Both the position numbers and the translations under genes were made by a program. The notes beneath the pieces are model-generated. The model was not told where the DNA came from. It worked only from the letters and a program-made list of their open reading frames with translations, and searched no databases. Below, one piece after another: positions 45,101-56,806 of a DNA stretch of 64,000 bases; the first letter of the stretch is position 1, and each line of letters begins with the position of its first letter. The stretch is from Cladocopium goreaui. Lineage: Eukaryota > Sar > Dinophyceae > Suessiales > Symbiodiniaceae. Location of the stretch: the NCBI GenBank assembly GCA_947184155.2, contig CAMXCT020000835.1, forward strand, positions 62,001 through 126,000, given 5' to 3'.

Positions 45101-48100
45101 GTGGCTGTGAAATCAGCCAGTCTGGCTGGTGGTATACCTATCCCTCTGAAAAATGATGGGGTTCGTCAGTTGGGATGATGACATTCCATTCCCACAATCT
45201 ATGGGAAAGTCATAAAAGCCATGGTTCCAAACCACCAACCAGATACATGGCTGTGAAATCCATTGTAATGCCATTATATTTGATGGTGCCAGTTGGATTC
45301 ATGGATCTTCACTCACTATGTGGCTAGCTTCAACTTCGCGGAGAGCATCAAACTTGCCAGTGCCAAGGCGTAAAGCCACCTGGTGAAACCAGCCAGATTT
45401 TCCCAGGGAATATACTTACTGGTGCTTAGTCTTAGTAAGGAATGGATTGCTGGGGGTTGCTGGGATTATTCATAGTTAGCCAGTGGATCATTCCCGAAAA
45501 TTCCCTACTAAGCACCAGTAAGTATATGGAAATATGGGAAAAGTCCTGTAAATTTCCCCACCAATCCATTGAATTTACATCACGTCAACTTCGATTTCAC
45601 TGGAATGGATTGATGTTGGACTTCTCCGCAGTTTTCCAGTCAAGCGGTGTGCTAGTAGTAAATTACTTTGCTTCGAGTGATCCCCACCATGACATTTCAA
45701 AACAGCTTGTTGACACCACTTTTGTCTGAAGCTTTTGTCACGGGACTTTTGCCCAACTAACTATCCCAATCATTTGTTTCACCTGGCAGGTCATTGTGCA
45801 TGTCAGTCTGTCAAACAGGATATAAACATGTCAGTGGGCCATGTGAAGTAAACTCCAGAGCTCTCAACAGGTTTGCTTAAACATGACCAAACAGGCCAGT
45901 GGACCACCTGAGCCAAACAAACAAACATGCCCAAACATGTCAGCACACCGCCTGTCAAACATGTTTGTAAAAACACGACTGAAACAAGCCAGTGGACCAC
46001 CTGAACCAAAGTCAAAAGCTCGCAAGCTCGTGTGTAAACTAGACAAAACCATGCCAGTGTTACTTCACCAGATCGCTGCAGCTGCAACTCTCTATTCCTC
46101 CACCAGACCTCTTCAATCAAAACCGATTAGGTCCCACAGGTAGAGCAACGTGTCAGGCCCATGCCTGCCCCGGACCTCTTCAGTCAAAACCGATTAGGTC
46201 CCACTGGCAGAGCACTGTGTCAGGATGCTTGCAATGCATCATAGACAGGCCAGGACTGCAGCCGCTCCAGCGTCGAAGCAGCTTTGGTTTCCAACTTGTC
46301 AGTCAGTTCTCGCAAGTAGGTAGGAGGGCCTCTGCGTAAAAGCTCCTCCACTTGCTCCGTGAACCCCAGCAAGATGAGATTCTTCAGTTTGCGGGCACGC
46401 GTCAGCATGACATAGATGGCTAGCCACCAGTCGGCATCCTCTAGGCCACCACCACGACGCAAATCAGCCAGCACACCTCCGTCCAAAGTCAAGCCTTGCG
46501 CGCTGTAAGCAGTGCGCAGCATGCCATGCAAAAGAGGAAACTGCCAGCGAATCACTTCAATTTTCTCGGTTTCCTCGCCTAGCTTCAAATCAATTTTGAA
46601 CTCTGCATGCACCAATTCCACAAAGAACAATGTCTTTGCGTCAGTTGTGTGATCGGCCACATTCTGAAACTTTTCTTCCCACGTCTGCAACAGAGCATCT
46701 TCCATGGGCGAATTCTTTCCTTTAAGTAATTTCACCCAGATACCTTTGGCCATCTAGTCCGGAAAAAAATGACAGAATCCAGGTTCCCGACGGTCCAGGC
46801 GCTTCTGATCTTCATGGTGCAAATCCACTTTCACTACCACTGCCAGTTTGTCTTTAACCAATCCAAGGTGTGGAGCCAAGACATCCGCCAGTCGCACAAC
46901 CATGTTCTCGTGCACCAGTAGCATGCCTTGCAATTTGCCAGTGCGATGCGGGTTTGGAACAGTGAGCAGCTGATGTGTCAGCTGCTTGTCTATGGCTTTA
47001 TTTTTTCTGGAATGCCTTTGGTCAGCAGCTTGCAAACAAAATAACGGCACATCCAGGTCTTGCGCATCTCGATTTGCCCGTTCCACCATGCTGCGAGCAA
47101 TGTTCTCCCAATACATTCCAATGACGTGACCATGCTTGAACAAGTCCGTGGTTAGTTCTTTCTTGCAATTTTCGATTTTGACTGTCTCAAGCATCAATCC
47201 AGCATGAGATCACTTCAAGTAATTTGTAGTAACTTGCTGTAAGATGTTGCCTGTCTGAGCGTCTTTGCAAACAGCTCCAAAGGTACAGAAGTGGAAATGT
47301 CTCTGTCCGCCCCAGTGACTCTGTCATCTGTTCAAACTGATTGCTTCAAACTTTGCCACCTGCAAAGTAAGAAGTGGCATTGCCCCGGTCACTCTACCAC
47401 ACACGCGCGAGTTTGCAAGTAATATATAACATACTTGTCTGACATTCTTTCTAACTTTCTTCTGCACATTCTTTGTCCCATATCTTCCTACATGAGGTCC
47501 GGCGAGGAACACTTGGCGTGGATACTCGCGGTTGAGGTCCGGCAGGGAACACTGGGCGTGGATGGTCGTGGTTGAGGTCCGGCAGGGAATGAGGTCCGGC
47601 AGGGAACACTGGGCGTGGATGGTCGTGGTTGAGGTCCGACAGAGAACACTGTGCGTCGAGGGTCGCGGTTGAGCAGGAGGAGGAGGAGAGGAGAGGAGGA
47701 GAGGAGCAGGCAACTGACATAAAATCTAACAACCCTCACCTGGCAGGTGGGGAAAAATATTCAATAGCCATTCTTACCACTCAGGCGCTTTCCAGAGAGA
47801 CTTTGTATATCTGAACCCCCAAAAGCACTTTTTCCTGTTAGAAACTCACTGTCAATGTCAATTGACCAAAAACAAAGGGCATGTGTTCCAAGATTCCCCT
47901 GCCCAACTTGATCCCAAGTCACGGCGCGGAATCAGCGGTGGGATCTGTGACAGCAGTCTTGCGGGTGATCAGGGCAGCATTGCAACCAATCCGAGAAAAG
48001 GAGATGCCCTGTAGGGCCATCTCAAACAGCAGCGACAAACTGAGCTTCCACTGCTGTTCTCTGGTGACGGCTGAGATGTTGGACCTCAGGTGCTCAAACT

Positions 48101-51100
48101 GGCGCGACGCCTTCTGTTTGAGGTCACGGAACCAGCCTTAAAATGGATGAACATACAGTAAAACTATGTAAAACTGTGGTGATGGCAGGGATGTGGTCAT
48201 CAGAGATAACAACTGAGCTGCCCATAACAGACTTCATTGCTCCGCAGTCCCGGCGCTCGACGCAGACTTTGAAGGACTTGAAGTGCAGAAATCCACCTGG
48301 TTCCAAATTCTTTTGTGGAGATTCTTTTGCGGAGACGGTCATCCCTTGAATTGGCCAATTTCCAGTGACTTGGATGTGGTCAATTTCCACCCCGTCCAGC
48401 TGATGAGAGCAGTCCATTAGTTCATCCGCACTGATACCAAAAAACGACATTTGCGGCCAGCGCTGGCGCTGATGGCCCATGGTTCTAGCTATACACCTCC
48501 AAAATCCAGTGGTTAAGCCAAACAATCCCCTAGTAAAATTGCCATTTTTGGTGGCATTCCAGATGGGGATGTGTCAAAACCCCAAAACCCCAATTTTTCA
48601 CATCAAGAATAGCTGGGTTTTTTCATGTTCCTCCCCCAATTTTTGGGGCCAAATAGGGTATCATAGGCCGCCTGATCATTCATAGGCCGACTGATCCATC
48701 AGATGTTAGTCATCCCATGTTGGGAACTTGGCTCCCTCCAACAGTTTGAGAACGATCAGCACCAAGGTACTGAGAAGATTTTTCACAGCCACTCATCGCC
48801 AAACTCCTGGAATTTGTTTTCTCCCACAAAAAGCGGGATGTATTCGAAATTGTTGGAAGTTAGAAGCGTGTATTGCGAGCAACGATATAATTGAAAAAAA
48901 AAACATAGGACTTAGAAATCACCCGACTTATCTTTAATCTAAGAAACTGTAAACCTTAACTTTAAATTAACTTATGGCATGCTATCAGCAAATGGGGAAG
49001 ATGATGATGAACCAGTGGATTCGGGGGTGCCCAATTTGAGACAGACCTGCATGGAGGTACCCATGCTGTCCCTGGGTTTGTTCTTGTGAACGGTCAGACC
49101 ATATGAAAGTCACATGTCAAAACTAGATAGGTATGGTTTGAACATGTTTGAACAAAGACTGGCGGCCACATGACCACAGTTTAGTCATCCTTCGCATGAG
49201 AGTAAAGCATAGTAAAATGTCCCGTTGTCGAAGACAAATTATATAGTGTTGGATCAATCATACCCATACATAACCACACCAACCAAGGCTTGGAATGAGG
49301 GCCGTGCCCTGACTGTTTTTGAGAATATATCATATAGAGTAGACTTGAGAGCAGGCGGAGGCGGACGAAAGGTAGTGTAGTGGGAGAGTAGTGGTGTCAA
49401 AATGCTGCGCCCCTAAGATGATACACAAAAAACGTTTTTGCGCAGTCTAAGTTGATTTTATCCAGAGCATGACTGCATGATACGGTGTCTTGTGCAGCGT
49501 GAAATGATGCACGAAAAGGGGTTTATTTAAAACCCCTGTTTAAGACCCCTTGCAGCAACTGTTATTGAGGCTGAAGCAAACCAATTATGCTGGACTACAG
49601 GGACATCTCCCTTATAGAGAGTGTGCCTCTAATGTGGGGGCCCGTCACCGCGTCACCCGTGGGAATTGAACCCATGACCATTTTAGAGGGGGGGGGCACC
49701 CCCCCTTATAATTGATATCCAATACATAACGGCGAGAATTCCTCGTTTTGCCCGGGCTGGCCCCCCAATACCCCCTATGCTTGTGCTGAAGCACGGAGAA
49801 CTCAGGTAGCTGACGCTACCTTTCGTGATTATCGAAACACTCGCTCAAGTATTCAACTAAAATAGCTACCCAAGGAAAGTACCAAGCGCTGTTGCACCAA
49901 CCGCTAAGTACAAAGTGCAAAATATAAAGTGCTAGGTATTGCTAGGTGCTATGTGCTCAGCGTAAAGTGCATGTGCTAGATACTAAGGGCTGAGTACTCA
50001 TTCCTGAGTATGCGGAAAATACTAGCAGCTAAGTAAATGAGGGTGGCAAGCAAAACCTGAGAAATGAAACAAGTGAGGAGGAAAGAAAATGTATAACAAG
50101 TACAGTATGTGATAAGAAGATGACAAAGTAAACAGTAAAAGGCAAGTACACAAAGTCTTGAAGTAGCGTCTGTGACAACAAGTAAATACAATGTTTTTAC
50201 TTGGCTGGAAGATCATCCAAGTTAGAAACTGCCTAGTAACTATCCTTAAAACTGCTCTTTAAGATGGCTTACCCATGAATTTGGGACTTGCGATCAGTGG
50301 AGTGATACTCCAAGTAGCCTCCAGTAAATCAACATGCATTGGAAAACCTCTGGTTAATATACACAGTGGTTTTTCCGTACTGTAGGTGGCTCATCCGAGT
50401 TATATAGTACCTGGGTTATACCCCCAGTTACTAGACTAATTATATGTATAATCCTATTTAGCCTGCTTACAACTGGGATTCTAACTCACTTGCTGACGGG
50501 GATGAGCCACAAAGTACTGTAACCCTCTGGTAATCAAACGTGGCTGGCTGGAAAATCCCCGAACTAAATGGTAGTTTATAGCCAGGAAAATCATCAAACT
50601 ATTGCTGGTGAAATGTCAAGCAAGCCACGTTTGATTACCAGAGGTACGCTAACTGGCTGGATTACTTATGGCTACTTTTTTATCCTTAATGCTTAAGGGG
50701 TTTTAGTCCCAGTGCAGATGCCAATCCCACCAAATTCCCGTCAAATTCCCATCAAAATCCATTAACTTCCATCATATCATTCATAGAATGGTGATGGATT
50801 TTATCATCCACTAAATTCCAAATGCCATCACCATTCCAGGTCTCAACGAATGCTGCACCTCGAGATGGTCCCTGGAGCTATGCGCCACGGCACCAGGCGA
50901 TGAAGCAGCTGTAAAGTCGCTTGCCACCGGTCGTCCAAGGATTTCAGGAGGTTGTTACCTGAAAACTTGGTGGATTTAAGTGATTTAAGCAGCCACACTT
51001 GGCTCAAGTTTTGATTCATGATTTTACCATCCAAAGATGGATCTAACTGGTTTAAGAATCCAGGTCCGGATTTTCCTTCTGGCGAATTGTTACATAGCTA

Positions 51101-54100
51101 TAGACAAAATTACCCACTTATGCGTGAGTTGTGATGATTTACCCATTAAGAAATGTGATTTTCCATAGCTATGTTAAATAAAACAGAAGTACTTCACCAA
51201 TGAATAGATGAAACAATATCTATATAAACATGGAAGACATCCACCTTGAAGGGCATCAGTAAACCCTCTCGGTCGAATGCGCAAAATACACATTGGCAAA
51301 CATTGGCAGAGAACGAAAGCTGGTACATGACATACTTAGTCTAAAAATCATGTACTGTATCTTTCCGGGATGTTGTTCTGTTGCCATGCGCATGTCAAAT
51401 CATGTCAATACGTCAAATGGGCTTGTGTGAATATCCGGTACCCCAGAATATCATGGTGGATCGTAATCTTACATATCAAAATGGCCACAAAATTAAAGTA
51501 TCCCACGACTGTTGGGCAAATCCAATGGGCCACACACCAAACGTTATTCACCAAGCCGCACATGAAATCGCTATCCAGCAGACTTTCTCTTCTCAGCCCC
51601 GAAAACAGCTGCACCGCCGTAAGCCACGCAGAGTGCAAACCCAAAGATGCCGTGCGAGTGATGGAGTTCATCTTTACACCACCTGACAGGTACAGCTCCA
51701 ACTGGATCATACCCTCCGGTAATTAGATGCAGCAATGGATAAATCCCTAGCTTTTATAGATGATGTTCAAATTAAAATCTCCATTTTTCATGGGGATTTC
51801 CCCAGCCATATTTGCCCAGCTGTGGAACTCTGAAAGGGTACCTAGTGGCAGAAGTTCACACACCTGAAATCGGTTGATTTTTGGGGGTCCCCTTATCCCG
51901 TGCTAACTATCATTAACCATCATTAGTTTTGTGAGTGGTGATGTCAGTGGCGAGTCGTTCTTTTTTCACCCAGACCTGCGTGCAACTGATTATAGCCTTG
52001 GAGAGCCACCCTCCACCTGGCACGCGGAAAAGGAGGAACCTTCTCGCGGTTAAAAGTGGTTAAAGTGAGCGAAGAGAACATCGAATGGTGCTCAATTTTG
52101 CCCTAAAGATCTGGATTCGATTTGCAATGTATATAGAGAATTTTTCTAGCAATTACAATCATACATTGCTTCGCTTCGTGTGCGAACCCCCTTCCATTTG
52201 ATCCCCAATTGTTTATATTTATATCTGTTCTACTTTGCGAATCGCAAGTCGACCCATCTGGCGATCATTCTCCCCAATGGTTGCTGGTAATACGTATTAG
52301 GTACCCTCCGCCAATCAAACGTGGTTTGCTGGAAAATCCTTGATTTAAGAGGGAAAAAAAATGAAAACCTCCATTTTTATGTCCATAGCCACGTTTGATT
52401 ACAGGAGGGTATGTGCAATCCACCAACCAATCGAAAACATCGCAGGGCTACTGACTTTGCTCCTGGCATGAATTCCTGAGGCGCGCAAGCTTCCCCGGGA
52501 TCTGGGAGGTGGATTTCGGTGGAAAAGTCGGCTTCTAAACTGGCTTAGAACTGACAAGAGTTGAGATATCGAACGGTGATATCCCAGCTTTTGGATCATT
52601 AAATTAACAGCACCTAAGATATTGATATTTAATACAACGGTTGGATCATGACCAACATCAGGATTTGGATTCGAACTCCTCTTTCGGTCTCTCAAAAAAT
52701 ATGTTGGTTTTCTTCCATAAACAGATCACCTCTCCGGGGGTTGACCCATCTAGCCACCAAACTCTGGTGCCCCCCGCCAAACCGGAAACACTACTATGAC
52801 ACTTGAGGCACTAGGACCTGCTTCCCGTCCTCTACAAGACTAGCACTTTCCACCACTGCCCTCCCCTTCCAACCATTGGTCCAGCTTCATCAAAGCACTG
52901 AAGGACACCGCGTCAGCACGGAGGCTTCGCTTGCGGCCCTCTGTGAGGCATCGCAGGCGGTCCACGGCGCCATGCCAGGTGCCAGCGGTGAGTAAGATGT
53001 TGTGGGTGAAGGTGGTTGGAAGTATGGTCCTTGGCGACAGAAAGGATCATCGCACCCTCTGGTGAAGAGCCCTGCTTGGTAAGTGGTCTAAGTGGGTTAT
53101 CCCACATGTATGTATATATTATGTACACATGTATACGTTCCTAACGGCTTGCAAGTGGGGTGGTCCTCTAAGCTGAAGCAAATTGGCAGAAGAATCCTGA
53201 CAGAATTTCCCCAAGAACGATAGTGGCCAGAGGGTTTCCAGCGAGGTGGAAATGGTTGATTTCACCCCATTGAATATTGAATTAAAAGACATTAATAGAT
53301 GCCTATTTGATTGAGGCATTCACACCTCCATATATAATTATATAATCGTATTATATATAATATATTATATATATATTATATATTATATATATATTATATA
53401 TTATACATATGTACATATACATCATATATACATATGTAGCTGGCAGTCATAGCCTTCGGCAGAGAATCCCCACCAATCCACGGATCTCAAAGATCTAACC
53501 TATTCATCCAATCTCTGCAGCATCGTAACTGGGGAGATCCCAGGTATATCTCGGGTATACTAAAGGTACTATGATGATAACACGTAATTATTTAATATCC
53601 ACTTATAAATAATATAATGTTATTATAATGTTTATATATCCACTTATAAATGGAACTGCACTTTCAAGTTATCTGCAGATGAGTTTCCGTGTTTCAAGGG
53701 ATGAAAGTTGCGCCAAAGACCTTGGGACCGCGCCACGAGTCGCAGGCTGTGGCATTTCCATTGTGAGAATGTGTGGAGCGTTCTTTTTTTGCCGATCCAA
53801 ACCACAAAATGATTTTTCGTTGAAACCACTTACAAAAGTTTGTGATGAAAAACGAGAGAAATCCTTCTCGCCAAAAGACTGAACAAAATGAAAAAAAATG
53901 AAAAAATATGAAAAAATGGATGCCGGCCCTTAGCAAAATGTTCGCTTCACAAGTACATTTGAACTGAAAATGGTTTGTGGTTCAAGAGTGAGCTGCATGC
54001 CAATCGCTCAGAACTTTGATTGTTCAAGACCATTCTGAGCACTACACATGTATATAGAATCATATAGATGAGAATGACATGTCAACCATACACCACACAA

Positions 54101-55770
54101 CGCATCTCTCCCACTTAGTGTGAGTTGATGATACATAGTTGGTTCCAACAGTTTGAGTTTTGCCAGTGAGAAAAAGGTTTTCAACACCTCGTTGAGAATC
54201 GACCTGAAAATGCGAAACAAAAAACAACAAAATGGTCTCAGCAACGACTTCTATGTTTCTATCTTTGTTCACCATCGCTTTGTCCGGGAAACAAGTTCCA
54301 TCGACGCCCTTTGAAGGCGCTGCTTGCTGCATTGCTACAAATCGCATCCAGTTCTAGGCCTGAGGCAGGCAGGAAAGTCTGGACGTTTTGATGGGCCTCA
54401 TATTCTGTTGATTCCCCACCAGTCCATCGAAAACATCTAAAAATTTACTAAAAACCCTTACCACAGGCAGGTATGGTGGATCAATAACCCATCACTGGAT
54501 GCTTTGAAATTCTATGAATTTCTGAATGGGTTCTTTGAACCAACAAAATGCAACATATGGCAATCACCCAATATATCACATCGCATACGATACGGTTGAC
54601 ACAAATAAGAATGCGATACGTTGCGTTTTCCCAAATGGACATGAATATACCACACTATAATCCTCCCCTCCGTTCGATGACCCGGTGACGGAGCGTTGCC
54701 AATGATTTCACCAGCAAAATGGAATCTTCCCATTGCACCTTCAGGAGGATGGGGTAGACGCACCAAATTATAAGTATCATGCATATAACACATGTCAATC
54801 GTTTCATGCGTATTGAAAATCAAAATATATATATACACAATCATGTACATAAATATTATCAATAAATAAATTCCATATTCGCCAAGCGAACATGTCTGTA
54901 CATATCTAAAAAATGTCAAAAGAATGAATGATTGTTCAATATATCGAAAAGAATATGTGAATACTACAACAACAACAACAAGAAGAACAAGAACAAGAAC
55001 AAGAACAAGAACAAGTCAACATCTATTGAATATAAATACAAATACACATGTATAATAATATACTGTATATGTGTATATATATATACTTTTGTATATGCAG
55101 ATTGCATTATACTCTTGACACAGACTGCCTTGAACTTGTGGGTCTTTTTCAAAATCGAGTTTTTCTTGAGAAAATATGTGTCCTTTCTAAATTAAAGAAG
55201 AAAGCGTTTTTTTTGGAAAAAGACCCACAAATGTGTGGGTTCTTGATGCACTACGTACTAATAAGATATCTGTATATCATATAGCATACATCATATATCA
55301 TGCATCATACACTAGTATCCTATATCGTATATCTCTATGAATGGATGGGGGCTGAAATTGACACCTTCACACATCCGAATTTCTCCAAATTCGGAGACCA
55401 AGCTGCAGCGTTGGCGCATGCACTGAGTGCAGAGGTCACACCGCGAAGGCTCTTGAGGTGAAATGCCTTGAGTGAAGGCCCAGGATGCCCAACTGTTAGT
55501 GAAAACTCATCTTCCAACCCCTCATTTAAACCAGGGTCTATGTTAGTTCGGTCTAAACCAGTTATAATATATATATATTTATATATTTTTATATATATAT
55601 GTGTGTGTGTATGGAACCTCTTCACTTAGCTTCATGAATTATAAGTACCACTTACCATTCCTGGGATCCACATCCAGTGATCGCCAGGACACCCAGGTGC
55701 CGGTCGCCTGTTTCACCATCACCGCATCCAACAGCAGATGGATCATCGAGCAACCCCAGCGGCACCCGAT
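42060..55770 (-). CDS. Pentatricopeptide-repeat (PPR) protein gene, about ten exons
   Basis: PPR proteins bind RNA in organelles through tandem 35-residue helical pairs. Exons on one strand carry repeat-like segments: [18 protein letters not shown] at 44.3 kb is a textbook repeat, and [69 protein letters not shown] and [10 protein letters not shown] fit the same pattern with tryptophan and AL-rich helices. Many organelle-directed PPR genes exist in dinoflagellates. The gene lies just downstream of the pseudouridine synthase exons on the same strand, so the two may be one transcript. A helicase pseudogene and MITE-like elements lie in its introns. Start, end and several exons are not fixed. 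Confidence 0.75.
43380..43790. repeat. TAATCACC-rich low-complexity region
   Basis: Degenerate repeats of TTAATCACCA and GGTTACTAATC without a fixed period. No coding signal. Confidence 0.5.
43855..44155. repeat. TA/ATCATTA microsatellite
   Basis: Runs of TATATATATATCATTATA over about 300 bases. The plus-strand frame of Y, I and S residues here is an artefact. Confidence 0.95.
44243..44345 (-). CDS. PPR exon, best repeat in the window
   Basis: 103 bases between TAG and a GT donor. [18 protein letters not shown] then [16 protein letters not shown]. This is a complete PPR repeat with the ISACEK motif typical of dinoflagellate PPR proteins. Confidence 0.92.
45105..45243. mobile_element. Short inverted-repeat element, family E (GGTTGGTGGTTT ends)
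   Basis: Left end CTGGCTGGTGGTATACC, right end CCAAACCACCAACCAG. The interior CCCTCTGAAAAATGATGG and AGTTGGGATGATGA resembles the copy at 56,520-56,616. Confidence 0.6.
45332..45379 (-). CDS. Exon candidate within the PPR gene
   Basis: 48 bases in phase 0, CCAG to a GA donor, reading [16 protein letters not shown]. Confidence 0.5.
45416..45522. mobile_element. Short inverted-repeat element, family A
   Basis: TTACTGGTGCTTAGTCTTAG to CCCTACTAAGCACCAGTAAG, with the same interior as the copy at 25,050 (GGAATGGAT, GGGATTATTCATAGTTA, GGATCATTCCC). Confidence 0.85.
46106..46224. repeat. 67-bp direct duplication
   Basis: GACCTCTTCAATCAAAACCG with ATTAGGTCCCAC occurs at about 46,106 and again at 46,173. 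It borders the 3' end of the helicase pseudogene. Confidence 0.8.
46220..47197 (-). pseudogene. PIF1-like SF1 helicase, 5'-truncated with one in-frame stop
   Basis: A continuous, intronless minus-strand frame of about 325 codons broken only by a TAG at 46,754-46,756. The C-terminal half carries helicase motif V ([15 protein letters not shown]) and motif VI ([15 protein letters not shown]); the N-terminal half has the [13 protein letters not shown] and [15 protein letters not shown] segments found before motif V in PIF1-type and Helitron-like helicases. Walker A and B are absent, so the ATPase N-terminal half is missing. An in-frame TGA precedes the first codons. The intronless structure among intron-rich genes suggests a retrocopy or transposon-borne fragment. 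Sequencing error or stop readthrough are alternatives for the single stop. Confidence 0.85.
47430..47760. repeat. Composite minisatellite element, copy 2
   Basis: TCTGACATTCTTTCTAAC, then four to five units near 40 bp with the core GTTGAGGTCCGGCAGGGAAC, then GAGGAGGAGAGGAG, then AAAATCTAACAACCCTCACC and TGGCAGGTGG. Same order of parts as at 29,040. The open frames across it are translated repeats. Confidence 0.85.
47955..48136 (-). CDS. PPR exon
   Basis: Begins AAG then GC, with [39 protein letters not shown] and [18 protein letters not shown]. The W...L.LLFEM.L and GCNAALI pattern is PPR. The 3' edge is one of two GC donors 8 bases apart. Confidence 0.85.
48214..48296 (-). CDS. PPR exon
   Basis: 83 bases between CCAG and a GT donor, [19 protein letters not shown] then NEVCYGQL. 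Its last base A joins GC of the exon at 48,136 into serine, so the two join in phase. Confidence 0.85.
48960..50300. other. No gene seen; degenerate AAGTGCTAGGTGCT repeats
   Basis: Non-coding. At about 49,870-50,000 short GTGCTAGGTA, AAAGTGC and TAAGGGCTGAG motifs recur loosely. A tRNA T-arm-like CCGTGGGAATTGAACCCATG lies at about 49,659-49,678 (discussed separately). Confidence 0.4.
50521..50645. mobile_element. Short inverted-repeat element, family B
   Basis: CCCTCTGGTAATCAAACGTGG at the left and CCACGTTTGATTACCAGAGG at the right: a perfect terminal inverted repeat of about 20 bases. Other copies at 52,301, 58,374, 7538 and, diverged, 43,157-43,290. Confidence 0.9.
50859..50958 (-). CDS. 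PPR exon
   Basis: 100 bases between CAG and a GT donor, [18 protein letters not shown] then [14 protein letters not shown]. The RW..TLQLL......I.P.TIS pattern is PPR. Confidence 0.8.
51557..51671 (-). CDS. PPR exon
   Basis: 115 bases between AAG and a GC donor, [18 protein letters not shown] then [19 protein letters not shown]. The W..AV.LF.GL....L pattern fits PPR. Confidence 0.72.
52301..52411. mobile_element. Short inverted-repeat element, family B
   Basis: ACCCTCCGCCAATCAAACGTGG and the reverse-complement-type CCACGTTTGATTACAGGAGGGT bound about 70 bases of AT-rich interior. Confidence 0.85.
52897..53029 (-). CDS. PPR exon
   Basis: 133 bases between AAG and a GC donor, [35 protein letters not shown] and LRADAVSFS. 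The T.N.LL.AG.W..AV..L pattern followed by AD.VSFSAL is PPR. Confidence 0.82.
54960..55020. repeat. AACAAG hexanucleotide microsatellite
   Basis: AACAACAACAAC followed by AAGAACAAGAACAAG repeats. Confidence 0.9.
55399..55451 (-). CDS. PPR-like exon
   Basis: Reads [17 protein letters not shown] plus TG, CAAG to a GT donor. VTSALSACA....W recalls a PPR helix; the TG can complete tryptophan with the next exon. Confidence 0.62.
55708..55770 (-). CDS. Exon candidate, PPR-like
   Basis: 63 bases in phase 0, TTAG to a GC donor, [18 protein letters not shown] then VKQ. Helical and tryptophan-led, but could belong to the synthase C-terminus. Confidence 0.45.
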
Positions 55771-55989
55771 CTAAGGAATGCTTGAGCAAAAAAAGGGACA
55801 AGGCACCGGAGTACCAAAACGATGAGGGGTTGAAGGGGTTGGGGTTGAAACTCAGTGATTCTCTACGAGTCTACGAGTCTACCATGTCCATGGGCGTCAC
55901 AGGATTCATCCTGCGACATCTGCTTGAGATGTGAGATGCACATCTGTGATGATCGGTGTTGCTGTGTGTTTCCCAACATCTCCAGAAAT

Positions 55990-56365
55990 CTATCACAAAT
56001 CTTTGGGTGAACTATCCAAACTCCATCCATCGGACCCTTCGGCGCTTTTTCTGAAAAGCCTCAAGTGGCGTTGTTGCGACATCCCAGTCTTGAACGGCAC
56101 CGGACAACCAAATCCTCGGTGATTTGTGCTGTTGCAACACATTGCGCCTGATGCTTGTGGCATGTTCTTCATATCTTCCAAATGCTTGGGCATGGCTTCC
56201 TTGTCATTCCAACCGATTGAAGCCCAACAAACCTCAAATTTCGCAGATCCAAGGAGCTTCAAGGTTTTCTGGGACTCCCAAGTCTTGCAGCTCAAAAGTT
56301 CCAAGCAAAGCCTGAGATCTTCTGGAAGTGCCATGGTCACCAGGTTCCCTGAAAAGCTCAACTGA
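55990..56365. other. Long open frames on both strands, coding status unclear
   Basis: The minus strand is open for 122 codons and the plus strand for about 79. Leucine-rich segments such as LRLCLELLSCKTWESQ appear on the minus strand, but I find no family match or splice structure. Confidence 0.3.
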
Positions 56366-56519
56366 AATCGATGGATGAAGTTCCGACCTGGTCAAAAAAA
56401 GTGCCGGACTGGATGGATCGGATGGATATAAGGTCACAAAGAAGGATAGATGTAGATAGGGTTTATCCTTACCACATATACACATATGTGCATGTCTATA
56501 TGTATATATATATACTATA

Positions 56520-56616
56520 CTGGTTGGTGGTTTCAACCCCTCTGAAATTATTAGTAAGTTGGGATGATTATTCCCAATATATGGAAAAATAAAAAATGTT
56601 CCAAACCACCAACCAG
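56520..56616. mobile_element. Short inverted-repeat element, family E
   Basis: CTGGTTGGTGGTTTCAA at the left and CCAAACCACCAACCAG at the right bound about 65 bases including CTCTGAAATTATTAG and TTGGGATGATTATTCCC. Confidence 0.85.
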
Positions 56617-56752
56617 CTATGGTTGGCATGTTTTTCACCATCCTTTCCCATTCTCCTAGGACCTGCAATGCTGGTAATTAAGCACCATGGTTGAAACCAG
56701 GAGATTTGAGCGGAACAACCCATGATAAACCCATTGAAAATCGCCCAGCTGC

Positions 56753-56806
56753 CACAAAGCTGAAGATCACTGGCAAAAGTCTCCGCGGCGGAGTATCGGC
56801 TGTCGC
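56753..56806 (-). CDS. Pseudouridine synthase exon, C-terminal
   Basis: DSRYSAAETFASDLQLC, CCAG to a GC donor. Leading GC joins A of the previous exon into serine. Corresponds to the DGKY..AETF..D..WC region of relatives. Confidence 0.82.

Noticed and set aside
50998-51010. TTGGCTCAAG, matching the last ten bases of the dinoflagellate spliced leader
   Set aside because: Ten bases can occur by chance in a window this size, and the preceding bases do not match.
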